Origin: Gemmataceae bacterium
Lineage (GTDB): Bacteria; Planctomycetota; Planctomycetia; Gemmatales; Gemmataceae
DNA: 34,914 nt
Reading direction: 5' to 3'
NCBI GenBank assembly: GCA_019747685.1
Contig: JAIEQN010000776.1
Location: 1 to 34,914, forward strand
Shown here: positions 16,384 through 25,000 of the stretch, in pieces
How the letters are laid out: each line of letters opens with the position of its first letter
Position numbering within the stretch: the first letter of the stretch is position 1
Made by a program: the position numbers and the translations under genes
Notes under the pieces: model-generated
What the model was told of the DNA's origin: nothing
The model's input: the letters and a program-made list of their open reading frames with translations, nothing else
The model's database searches: none

Positions 16384-17244
16384 CTAGCGACGCCCCCGGC
16401 CGAGTAAGTTCCGGCCCCGGAGGAAGTTGCGTAAGTCGGCGGCGAACGGCCGGTCGGTCCGGACCAGCAGGTGATCGACCCCGGCCCTCTTCAACTCGCG
16501 GGCCGTCGTCTCGGGATCGACCCACCGGCGGGCCGCCCGGGTGACGAACACCCGGCCCGTCTCGGCCTCCCCGGCTCGCAGGAACCCGGCACCCGGCAGC
16601 CCGATCTCGGCCGGGTCCTGCAACTGGATTACCGCGACATCGTGCCGCTGGGCCAGCAGCTTCAACGCCGGCACCGCCGCCCCGTCATGCAGGTCGCTCA
16701 GCACGAACACCAGGCACCGGCTCGGCAGGGACGGGGCCAGCTCCGTCACCCGCCGGCCGAGGGTCGTCGGCTCGTCGTACCGGAACCGGCGGAGGTCGTG
16801 CAGCCACTGCAACACCCGCGGCCGGGACAGGCTCGGGTCGACCCGGTAGTCCCGCCCGCCGACCCCGACCAGCCCGACCGGGCTGACCCGGTCGAGGCAG
16901 GCGAAGGCCAGCCCGCCGGCGATGTGGACGGCGGCCGCGTACTTACTCCGCTTGACCGACGATACCGTCATCGACGCCGACGTGTCGAGGAGCAGGTAGG
17001 CCGGGATTTGCCGGGGGGCCTCGTACTCCTTGACGAACACCTTCCCGGCCCGGGCCGTCACCCGCCAGTCGATCGACCGGACCGGGTCGCCGGGTAGGTA
17101 CTGCCGGGACTGGGCGTACTCGATCCCGGACCCGAGGAACGGGGACTTGTCGGTCCCGTAGTTCAGCGCGTCGGCCAGCTTCCGCACGGCGATGTGGAAC
17201 TGCCGGGCGTTCAGATGGTCGGCGGTGTCGAGGTAGCCTTCCAT
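16384..17244 (-). CDS. DUF58 (VWA-like) protein of the MoxR operon
   Basis: 286 residues from the ATG at 17244. Residues ~28-75 carry the DUF58 signature (SGIEYAQSRQYLPGDPVR followed by SIDWRVTARAGKVFVKEYE). A VWA-like MIDAS-type motif D87-T-S-A-S follows, with VFVLSDLHDGAAV later. There is no membrane helix, so it is cytosolic. DUF58 proteins almost always sit directly after moxR, as here, and are thought to be the ATPase's VWA partner. The frame is open for 30 more codons upstream, but those are read from the inverted repeat at 17267-17363 and do not resemble the family, so the internal ATG is used. The Shine-Dalgarno is weak. Confidence 0.92.
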   Translation of the reverse strand: MEGYLDTADHLNARQFHIAVRKLADALNYGTDKSPFLGSGIEYAQSRQYLPGDPVRSIDWRVTARAGKVFVKEYEAPRQIPAYLLLDTSASMTVSSVKRSKYAAAVHIAGGLAFACLDRVSPVGLVGVGGRDYRVDPSLSRPRVLQWLHDLRRFRYDEPTTLGRRVTELAPSLPSRCLVFVLSDLHDGAAVPALKLLAQRHDVAVIQLQDPAEIGLPGAGFLRAGEAETGRVFVTRAARRWVDPETTARELKRAGVDHLLVRTDRPFAADLRNFLRGRNLLGRGRR

Positions 17245-17266
17245 CCGGGCAGCCTTCAAGACCGGC

Positions 17267-17363
17267 CCGCTGATGACGCGGACTTCGACGCAGATCAAAC
17301 CGGATTGAAACCAATTGTTCCGATCCGATTTCATCTGCGGGCTTTGATCTGCGTCATCAGCGG
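17267..17363. repeat. Degenerate inverted repeat between moxR and the DUF58 gene
   Basis: CCGCTGATGACGC at 17267-17279 pairs exactly with 17351-17363, and GACGCAGATCAAA at 17287-17299 pairs exactly with 17343-17355. The two alternative pairings share bases, as if one arm had been partly duplicated. The stretch is visibly A+T-richer than the genes around it, and the moxR stop codon (17357-17359) falls inside it. Similar words (TTGATCTG, CATCAG, GATTTCATC) recur at 20053-20110, which suggests decayed copies of one intergenic repeat family. Confidence 0.7.
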
Positions 17364-18400
17364 ACCAATTCTTCCTTCCTCCGCTTCCCCCGGGTCAGGT
17401 CGTGGAGGATGTCCTGGAGGACGTCGTCGCCCCGCTTGCCGTCGGCCAGGGCCTCGTAGTTCAGCCGGACCCGGTGCAGGATCACGTCCGGGGCCAAGGC
17501 GTACAGGTCGTCGGGTACGACGTACCCGCGGCCGCGGATCAGCGCCCGGGCCTTGGCCGCCTTGATGAGGGCGATCCCGGCCCGCGGGCTGGCCCCTAGC
17601 TCCACGTCGGGGTGGCTGCGGGTCCGGGTGACGGCGTCGATGACGTGTTCCACGAACGTGTCGCTGACGTACACGTCGGCCGCCGCCTCCATCGCGGCGA
17701 CGAGGTCGTCGATGGTGCCGACCGGCTCGTCGGCCAGCACGTCGAACTCGGTCCGGGCGACCGCCCCGCCGCCCTCCCGCTTCACCCCCAGGGCCATGTT
17801 CCGCCGGAGGATTTCCTTCTCCTCATCGACCGTCGGGTAGACGAGCCGGTGGCGGAGCATGAACCGGTCGAGCTGGGCCTCCGGCAGCTCGAACGTCCCG
17901 GCCTGCTCGACCGGGTTCTGGGTGGCGATCACTAAAAACGGCGAGGGCAGCTTGAACGCCTCCTTGCCAATCGTCACCTTCCGCTCCTGCATGGCTTCGA
18001 GCAGGGCCGACTGCACCTTCGGGGCGGCCCGGTTGATCTCGTCGGCCAACAGCAGGTTCGTAAAGACCGGCCCCTTGTTCACCCGGAAGTCGTGCGTCTT
18101 CTGGTCGAGGATTTCCGACCCGAGGATGTCCGACGGCAGGAGGTCGATGGTGAACTGGATGCGGGCGAACTGGAGGTGGATCGACTTGGCCAGGCAGGAG
18201 ACGAGCAGCGTCTTGGCCAGCCCGGGGACGCCTTCGAGCAGCAGGTGGCCGCTGGTCAGCAGGGCGATCAGGATGCGCTCGACCACGACATCCTGGCCGA
18301 CGACGACGGTGCCGATCCGCTGGCGGACGCCGTTCAGGAAGGTGACGGTCGGGGTCGGGGCGGCGTGGCCGTTGGCCCCGTCGTCGGCGGGCAGGGTCAT
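17357..18400 (-). CDS. moxR: MoxR-family AAA+ ATPase
   Basis: 347 residues, normal for the family. The Walker A is the MoxR variant GVPGLAKT (residues 57-64). Walker B is LLLADE (116-121), followed by INRAAPKVQSALLEAMQE. The sensor region reads ATQNPVEQAGTFELPEAQLDRF (about 159-180). The C-terminal lid has ASPRAGIALIKAAKA and RGYVVPDDL. The start at 18400 follows GGGAG. MoxR ATPases act in the cytoplasm as chaperone-like remodelers together with VWA proteins, here DUF58 and the two Bat-like proteins encoded downstream. The promoter of the cluster should lie in 18401-18585. Confidence 0.95.
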   Translation of the reverse strand: MTLPADDGANGHAAPTPTVTFLNGVRQRIGTVVVGQDVVVERILIALLTSGHLLLEGVPGLAKTLLVSCLAKSIHLQFARIQFTIDLLPSDILGSEILDQKTHDFRVNKGPVFTNLLLADEINRAAPKVQSALLEAMQERKVTIGKEAFKLPSPFLVIATQNPVEQAGTFELPEAQLDRFMLRHRLVYPTVDEEKEILRRNMALGVKREGGGAVARTEFDVLADEPVGTIDDLVAAMEAAADVYVSDTFVEHVIDAVTRTRSHPDVELGASPRAGIALIKAAKARALIRGRGYVVPDDLYALAPDVILHRVRLNYEALADGKRGDDVLQDILHDLTRGKRRKEELVR

Positions 18401-18546
18401 CGGTTCTCCCGGCGAGATACGGGGACGCCAAGCAGACGACCGCGGGCGGGAATACTTTCACCCGTCCGGTCGGATTCTGTAACGAGGCCGCCGGCCGTGC
18501 GTTGGCGGGGGGTGCGGCGTGCCTTCCAGGTATAACCGGCGGCCGA

Positions 18547-18561
18547 CCGCTTGGGAAGCGG
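18547..18561 (-). terminator. Short hairpin after the beta-CASP gene, possible terminator
   Basis: CCGCTT and AAGCGG pair perfectly around a 3-base loop, 24 bases downstream of the beta-CASP stop on the minus strand. No T-run follows, so it would be a weak or factor-dependent terminator. Listed because the gap to moxR (185 bases) suggests a transcript boundary here. Confidence 0.25.
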
Positions 18562-18585
18562 CTACGCCTGATTTTCACCGGACCG

Positions 18586-19989
18586 TTACACGGCGACCGA
18601 TTCGCCCCGTTCGGGGGCGGCCACGTCGGCGAACCCGACGGCCCGGAGGGCGTCGGCCAGCTCGGCCGCCTTCTCCGGCTCGCCGTGGACCAGCCGGACC
18701 CTCACCCCCGGCCCGGCCAGTGGGAGGAGTGACGCCACCATGCCCGGGTGGTCGGCGTGGCTCGACAGCCCGTTGAGGACGACGACTTCGGCCCGCACCT
18801 GGACCGTCCGGCCCAGCACCTTCACCTCCGGCCGCCGCTCGACCAGTCGCCGGCCGAGCGTCCCGTCGGCCTGATACCCGGCGATCAGTATCGTGTTCCG
18901 GCCGTCGCCCAGGTTGTGCTTGAGGTGGTGGAGGATGCGGCCGGCCTCGCACATGCCGCTCGCGGAGATGATGACACTCGGGTCGGTTCGGCGGTTGAGG
19001 GCGACGCTCTCGTGGACCTTCTCGACGTACCGCACCCGCCCTTCCCCGAACACTTCCGGGTGTTCGTCCAGGAGCCGCGCGGTCTCCTCGTCGAAGCACT
19101 CCGGGTGAGCCTTGAAGACCTCCGTGGCCCGGACCGCCATCGGGCTGTCCACGTAGATCGGGATCGGCGGCAACGCACCCGAGTTCATGAGCTGGTGGAG
19201 GAAGTACACCACCGTCTGCGTCCGGCCGACGCTGAACGCCGGGATGACCACCTTCCCGCCCCGGGCCGCGGTCCGGCGGACGACCACGCCCAGCCGGGCC
19301 GCCGTCTCATCGACGGGTTCGTGGGTGTGCCCGCCGTAGGTGCTTTCGGAGATGATGAGGTCGGCGGGCGGCAGCGGCTCGGGGTCGCGGAGGATCGGCA
19401 GCCCCGGCCGGCCGCGGTCGCCGGTGAAGGTGATGCGGCGGCCACCGACGCGGAGGTGGACGGCCGCCGACCCGAGCAGGTGGCCGGCGTCGGAGAACTC
19501 GGCCTCGATCCCGGGTAACACCTCGAACGGCTTGCCGTAGGGGACCGCCTTCAGCTTCAGGAGCGTGCGGTACACGTCCCGGGCGTCGTACAGCGGCTCG
19601 ACCTTCGGCTCGCCCCGGTCGAGCTTCCGGTTCAGGTAGTCGGCGTCTTCCTGCTGAATCTTCGCGGCATCCCCGAGCATGACGGCGGCCAGCGCCCGGG
19701 TCGCCGGGGTGCAGTAGATGGGGCCGGAAAAGCCCTGCCGGACGAGGTTCGGCAGGTTCCCGCAGTGGTCGATGTGGGCGTGGCTGAGGACGACGGCGTC
19801 GACCTTCTTCGGGCGGAACGGAAACTCCCGGTTGCGGGCGTGGCTGTCGGCCCGGCGGCCCTGGTACAGGCCGCACTCCAGCAGCACATTCTTTCCGCGA
19901 GCCGCCAGCAGGTGCATCGACCCGGTGACGGTCCCGGCCGCCCCCCAGAAGGTGACGGTCGGCGTGGTCGGGGCGTGAGAGGTTGCCAT
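18586..19989 (-). CDS. Metallo-beta-lactamase/beta-CASP RNA-processing exonuclease-type protein
   Basis: 467 residues from the ATG at 19989. The metallo-beta-lactamase motif H70-x-H72-x-D74-H75 (SHAHIDHCGN), the second histidine in SDAGHLLGSA and the aspartate in TFTGDRGRPG would bind two zinc ions. The beta-CASP part has SASGMCEAGRILHHLKHNL and the final GLSSHADHPG histidine. The C-terminal RMMBL-type segment (VHGEPEKAAELADALR) is present. This is the CPSF73/Ysh1-like family of bacterial RNases; archaeal and bacterial members cut and trim RNA, but the substrate of this one is unknown. The open frame 22 codons further upstream is low-complexity. It follows the P450 gene by 116 bases on the same strand, and no functional link is evident. 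Confidence 0.93.
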   Translation of the reverse strand: MATSHAPTTPTVTFWGAAGTVTGSMHLLAARGKNVLLECGLYQGRRADSHARNREFPFRPKKVDAVVLSHAHIDHCGNLPNLVRQGFSGPIYCTPATRALAAVMLGDAAKIQQEDADYLNRKLDRGEPKVEPLYDARDVYRTLLKLKAVPYGKPFEVLPGIEAEFSDAGHLLGSAAVHLRVGGRRITFTGDRGRPGLPILRDPEPLPPADLIISESTYGGHTHEPVDETAARLGVVVRRTAARGGKVVIPAFSVGRTQTVVYFLHQLMNSGALPPIPIYVDSPMAVRATEVFKAHPECFDEETARLLDEHPEVFGEGRVRYVEKVHESVALNRRTDPSVIISASGMCEAGRILHHLKHNLGDGRNTILIAGYQADGTLGRRLVERRPEVKVLGRTVQVRAEVVVLNGLSSHADHPGMVASLLPLAGPGVRVRLVHGEPEKAAELADALRAVGFADVAAPERGESVAV

Positions 19990-20052
19990 CCCGCTTAAGG
20001 TAGACGACGGGGGCGAGCCGAACCAAGCGGCCCCAGATGAAGACACGTGAGG

Positions 20053-20090
20053 CACAGATCAGAACAACACAGGTACTGTCTTGATCTGTG
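20053..20090. repeat. 9-bp inverted repeat between P450 and beta-CASP genes
   Basis: CACAGATCA at 20053-20061 pairs exactly with TGATCTGTG at 20082-20090 around a 20-base loop. The words that follow (CTCCTGATTTCATCAGTGG) resemble those at 17325-17363. The P450 stop (20106-20108) lies in the same A+T-richer patch. It is probably a second, decayed copy of the intergenic repeat seen at 17267-17363. Confidence 0.55.
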
Positions 20091-20105
20091 TCTCTCCTGA
20101 TTTCA

Positions 20106-21455
20106 TCAGTGGCCGGATTTTCGTAGGCCAAGGACCAGCCGCAGGCCGCCGGCCGGGCGGAGGGACATCCCGGCCACCGGCACCGGCTCGCCCTGCCCCG
20201 GGGCCGGGGCGAAGGTAAACCGCCGCAGGAGCATCGCCGTCAGCAGCACCAGCTCGGTCATGGCGAAGGTGTTGCCGATGCACACCCGCGGCCCCATCCC
20301 GAACGGGAAGTAGGCCCCCGGCGGGATGGCCTCGGCCCGGCCCGGGGCGAACCGGTCCGGGTCGAACTTCTCCGGGTCGGGGAACCACCGCGGGTCGTGC
20401 TGGGTGACCCACGAGAAGACCCGGACGAGGCCACCCTTCGGGATCGCCCAGCCGCCGACCTCCACGTTCTGAAGGGCCTGCCGGCCGAACACCCCGATCG
20501 TCGGCGTCCGGTGCCGCAGCGCCTCCTTCACCACCCGCTCGACGTACTTGAGCTGGGGCAGGTCGGCGAACGTCGGGTCGCGGCCGGCTAGCACCTCATC
20601 CACCTCGGCCGCCGCCCGGGCGGCGACCTCCGGGAGCGACGCCAGGAACCACCCCACCCAAAGCATCCCGGCGGCCGCGGTGTCGTGCCCGGCCAGGAAC
20701 AGGCCGACCGTGTTGTCCCGGGCCTGTTCGTCGGTCAGCCCCTTCCCGTCCCCCTCCTCGTCCGTGGCCCGGAGCAGCATGGAAAGCAGGTCGCCGCGGT
20801 CCTCGCCGGACGCCCGGCGGTCCCGGATGATCCGCCGCACCACCCCGTCGAGGGTCCGGATGGCCCACTTCTTCTCGCCCTGCCCCGGCCACCACCGGGG
20901 GACCAGGAACGGGGTCGTGAACTCCTTCATGGCCACGGCGTTAAGGACCTTCATCACCCGGGCCAGGTCCGCCCGGTCGGCCCCCAGGTCGACCCCGAAC
21001 AGCGTCCGGGTGGCCACGTCCATCGTCAGGTCGGTCATCTCCCGCTCGAACTCGACCTCCCCGGCCAGCCGGTCGAGGTGGTCCCGGGCGGCCGCCGCCA
21101 TCAGCCCGGCGTACCCCGGGAACCGGGACGGGTGGAAGGCCGGCTGGATGATCCGCCGGTGCCGCAGCCACAGCTCGCCGTCGGTCATCAGGAGGCCGTC
21201 GCCGTTCCACTGCCTGAGCACCCGGATCGGGTGTTGGAACCGGCCGAACTGCCTGGCCTTCTCGACCAAGATCTCCCGGACCGCGTCCGGGTGGAAGAAG
21301 GTGAAGTCCCGGTACGGGCCGAACCGCATGTAGACGGCGTCCCCGTACTCCCGGTGCATGCCGGTGTAAAAGGCGAGCGGGTCGGCCTTGACCCGGCCGA
21401 CCAGCCGCAAGCCGAGCAGGCGGTCCCGGGGGCCGGGCGGACGGGCGGCGGTCAT
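20106..21455 (-). CDS. Cytochrome P450
   Basis: 449 residues, a soluble bacterial P450. The heme-binding loop FPFGMGPRVCIG places the cysteine ligand at C392. The I-helix oxygen-activation motif is LFLAGHDTAAAGML. The K-helix E-x-x-R is KEALRHRTP. An N-terminal P450 part (FGRFQHPIRVL, DGLLMTDGELWLRHRRIIQPAFH) fits the CYP4/CYP102-like class that oxidises fatty acids or terpenoids; the substrate cannot be told. There is no membrane anchor, so it needs a separate ferredoxin or flavodoxin reductase, not seen here. The ATG at 21455 gives a normal length; the open frame running upstream to 21812 is low-complexity. It diverges from the giant gene. Confidence 0.94.
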   Translation of the reverse strand: MTAARPPGPRDRLLGLRLVGRVKADPLAFYTGMHREYGDAVYMRFGPYRDFTFFHPDAVREILVEKARQFGRFQHPIRVLRQWNGDGLLMTDGELWLRHRRIIQPAFHPSRFPGYAGLMAAAARDHLDRLAGEVEFEREMTDLTMDVATRTLFGVDLGADRADLARVMKVLNAVAMKEFTTPFLVPRWWPGQGEKKWAIRTLDGVVRRIIRDRRASGEDRGDLLSMLLRATDEEGDGKGLTDEQARDNTVGLFLAGHDTAAAGMLWVGWFLASLPEVAARAAAEVDEVLAGRDPTFADLPQLKYVERVVKEALRHRTPTIGVFGRQALQNVEVGGWAIPKGGLVRVFSWVTQHDPRWFPDPEKFDPDRFAPGRAEAIPPGAYFPFGMGPRVCIGNTFAMTELVLLTAMLLRRFTFAPAPGQGEPVPVAGMSLRPAGGLRLVLGLRKSGH

Positions 21456-21611
21456 GGGAACGCCCTTGTCGGGATGGGATACGGCTGAGTGTACGAACCG
21501 GCGGCCGTGGCCCGGCCCCCGGGCCGTACCGCCGGCGTCGCCCGTGCCGGCCGGCCGGGCGAGCGGCGGACGGTGACCCGGGCTGCTCCGGGCGGGCCGA
21601 TTGGCGCGGTT

Positions 21612-21647
21612 CGGCGTCCGGTACGGCCTGCGGCGGACCGGACGCCG
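21612..21647. repeat. 11-bp perfect inverted repeat in the divergent promoter region
   Basis: CGGCGTCCGGT at 21612-21622 is the exact reverse complement of 21637-21647, with a 14-base spacer. It is about 160 bases upstream of the P450 start and 420 bases upstream of the giant gene. It could be an operator or just a G+C-rich coincidence. Confidence 0.4.
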
Positions 21648-21736
21648 GCCGGCCGGGCGAACGCGGCCGAATCCGCCCCGCCCGGCGGCCGGAGCGCGGG
21701 CAGATTCTGATACCGGTGACCCAACCCCCGGCCGGC

Positions 21737-21761
21737 CCGCCCGCGGGGGGCGGCGTTTTTT
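21737..21761 (+). terminator. Hairpin plus T-run, possible intrinsic terminator
   Basis: CCGCCC (21737-21742) pairs with GGGCGG (21748-21753) around a 5-base loop, and six T follow at 21756-21761. This is the best intrinsic-terminator-like structure in the window. It points to the right, where no gene ends, so it would stop an antisense or leader transcript ahead of the giant gene. The stem is short, so confidence is low. Confidence 0.3.
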
Positions 21762-22069
21762 CCGACGGCCCCGCAAACCATACCCGGTGCGGCCCCGTCT
21801 AGTGAACGTCACCCCCCGTTCCGGGCCGCCGGCCCGGCCGTCGCCCCGTGCCCGGCCGGACTCGCACCGGTGGGACGCCCACCGCCCCGGAGGGACGGCA
21901 CGATGCGGCGAATCGGAACACCTAGCCCGGGTTTCCCAGATTCTATGGCCGGGATTTCTTCGTCACCCCCCGGCCGGCCGCTAACCTGGACCGACTAAGA
22001 CACGCGCGAATCCCGGCGGAACCCCCCGGCACCCCGCGGCACACCCTCGATACATCTCGGGAGCGTCCC

Positions 22070-25000
22070 ATGTTTAAGCTCGCCCGGCGGAACCGGTGGA
22101 CCGGGTGGGCGGCCCGCAAGCCGTCCCTGCTCCGCCCCTTCCCCGTGCTCGGGCTGGAGCAACTGGAGGTCCGGGACACCCCGGCCACCTTCACCTGGAC
22201 CGGGGCCGGGGCCAACCAGCTCTGGTCGACCCCGGCCAACTGGCAGGGCGGGGTCGCCCCGACCGGCAACCCGCTGAACGTCGAGGACCTGGTGTTCCCG
22301 GCCGGCCCGACCCAGCGGGTGGCGGTCAACAACATCTCCGGCGGCATCTTCAACTCGATCACCTACGGGGCCGGCGGGTACACCCTGTCCGGGTCCCCGC
22401 TGACCCTCGGCGGGATCTCCGGGGTCAGCCAGAGCGGCAACCTGGTGGTCACCGCCGGGGCCGTCGACAACGCCCTGGCGATGAACGTCACCCTGGGGGC
22501 GGCGGCCGGCAACTTCCAGACCTTCTCGATCCTCGACTCGGCCGCCCTGACCGTCTCCGGCCGGCTGGCCGGGGTGGCCAACTCGACCCTGACCAAGGAC
22601 GGGGCCGGGACCCTCACCCTGACCAACGACAACAGCGGGTTCGCCGGGTTCTTCCGGCTGAACAACAACGCCGGCCAGCTCGTCATCACCAACCCGAACG
22701 CCCTGGGCACCACCTCGGCCCGGACGATCGTCGGGGCCGGGTCGTCGGTCCGGGTGCTGGTCGACGCGGCCGGGGCGATCACCGTCCGCGAGCCGATCAC
22801 CCTGAACGGCCTCGGGTTCGCCAACGACGGGGCCCTGTCCACCCTGTCCGGGACGACCAACTGGGACGCCCCGGTGGTGCTCGACAGCGACGCCGCCCTC
22901 GGGGCGTCGGCCGGGTCGGTGCTGAACGTGACCGGGGTGGTGAGCGACTCCGGGGCCGGGTTCGCCCTGTACAAGGAGGGGGCCGGGGAGGTCCGGCTGG
23001 CCAGCCCGACCGGGAACACCTACCGCCGCCAGACGATCGTCGACGACGGGGTGCTGACCGCCACCCACCCGCTGTCCCTCGGGGCCGGCGGCACCACCCT
23101 GAGCGGGACGATCGTCAACTACACCCTGACCCAGGCCGGGCAGCTCCGGCTGGCCGACCTGGCCCCGACCGGGGCCGACGGGAACCCCACCGGGTTCACC
23201 GTCCGGGACGAGTTCCTGACCATCAACGGCCCGGGCCGGGACTTCCTGGAGAACGACGGGGCCTTGGCCAACACCGTCGGGAACAACTACTGGGCCGGCC
23301 CGGTCACCCTCGGCAGCCCGGCCCCGAACGTGGCCGTGGCCGCCGCCGTCGGGGCGGCCGCCGGGACCACCCTGACCGTCAGCGGGGTGGTGTCGTCCCC
23401 GAACGGCCCGTACGCCCTGACCAAGGTGGACGCCGGGCGGGTCGTCCTGGACAACGCCAACACCTACACCGGGACCACCCTGGTCGCCCAGGGGGCCCTG
23501 ACCGCCCGGGACTCGACCGCCCTGGGGACGGTCGGCGGGTCGACCGGGGCCGAGGTCCAGGCCGCCCAGGTGATCGGCTCGCCCGGGACGTTCCAGATTT
23601 TCTTCAGCGGGGCCGGCACCATCCCCCTGCCGTTCAACGCCACCGCTCCGCAGGTCGAGGCCGCGGTTAACGCCCTGTCGACCGTCGTGTCGGCCGGCGG
23701 GAAGGTGTCGGTGACGGCCACCCGGATCGCCGGCGGGACCCAGTACAACATCATCTTCGGCGGGGCGTTCGTCGGGCTCAACCTGCCCCAGATCCAGGCC
23801 CTCGGGGCCGGGAACGTGGCCGCCGACACCATCACCGTCCGGGACGGCGGCGGGTCGGCCACCGCGGTCGTCGAGGGCGGGTCGCTGGAGCTGGAGGTGG
23901 AGGCCGGCGACCTGACCATCCCCCAGCGGGACGCCCACGGCCGGGACCTCGGGAACGACTCCGTCACCGGCGACCCGAACCGGCTCCGGGTGGCCGAGCC
24001 GATCACCATCTTCGGCCGCGGGCTGGACACGACCGACAACGGCCGGACCGGCGGGACCGGGGCCCTGCGGAGCGTCAGCGGGATCAACGTCACCACCGCC
24101 CCGATCGAGCTCGGGTACGCGAAGAACGTGGCCGACGCGATCGGGGTCGACCAGGACCGGCGGGCCGGCCACCCGACCCCGGACGCCACCTACTTCACCG
24201 CCGACTACAGCCTGACCACCCAGGGCGTGATCCTCGGCAACCTCGACCCCGAGCTGGACCGGGCGACCGAGTTCGTCAAGCGGGGCGAGGGCCACCTGAT
24301 CCTGCCGATCGCCAACACCTACCTCGGGACCACCCGGATCGAGCAGGGGTGGGCGACGGCCCGGAACGCGGCCTCCCTGGGCGGCCGGTTCGAGACGGTC
24401 GTCCGCCCGGCCCCGGCGGCCAACGTCAACCCGATCGGCCAGGGGGACACCGCCCAGCCGCCGACGGTGGTGAGCGCCGGGGCCGCCCTCCACCTCCGCC
24501 CGCTCACCCCGGGCACGAACCTCACCTTCCCCGAGAACCTGACCATCGCCGGGGTCGGCCCGACCCACCCGTACAGCTTCATCGACCGCCGCGGGGCGCT
24601 GATGAACCTGGACGGGAACAACACCTGGGCCGGGGACGTCGGGCTGGTCGGCCAGGCCGGGATCGGGGTCGAGCAGGTGATCGGCGGGTCCCGCAGCGAC
24701 CTAGTTGTCACCGGCACCCTCCGGGGCGGCCAGAACTCGTTCAACCTGTCCTCCAACGGCGGCCAGGCCGAGCAGGCGTTCCTGATCGACACCGGGGCCC
24801 CGGCCGGGGTCGTCCGGGTGACCTACAACTTCTTCACCCTCCGCGACCGGCTGACGGCCTACTACCCGCCCCGGGGCGAAGCCGGCAGCACCCGCATCCT
24901 CGACACCGGGTACATCAACAACGCCCCCGACCTGACGCCCCGGACCCTCGAGTTCCCGTTCGGCCCCGGGACCAGCAACCGGGTCGAGCTGGTCGTCAAC

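Larger units (their letters stand above)
21456..22069. promoter_or_regulatory. 614-bp divergent intergenic region (P450 / giant surface protein)
   Basis: I see no gene here. The region should carry promoters for both flanking genes. It contains an 11-bp perfect inverted repeat (21612-21622 with 21637-21647), a 17-bp direct repeat (21546-21562 and 21644-21660, beginning GCCGGCCGGCC), and a G+C-rich hairpin followed by six T at 21737-21761. A Shine-Dalgarno-like GGGAG stands just before the ATG at 22070. Much of the sequence is simple G+C-rich DNA, so chance matches are common. Confidence 0.45.
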
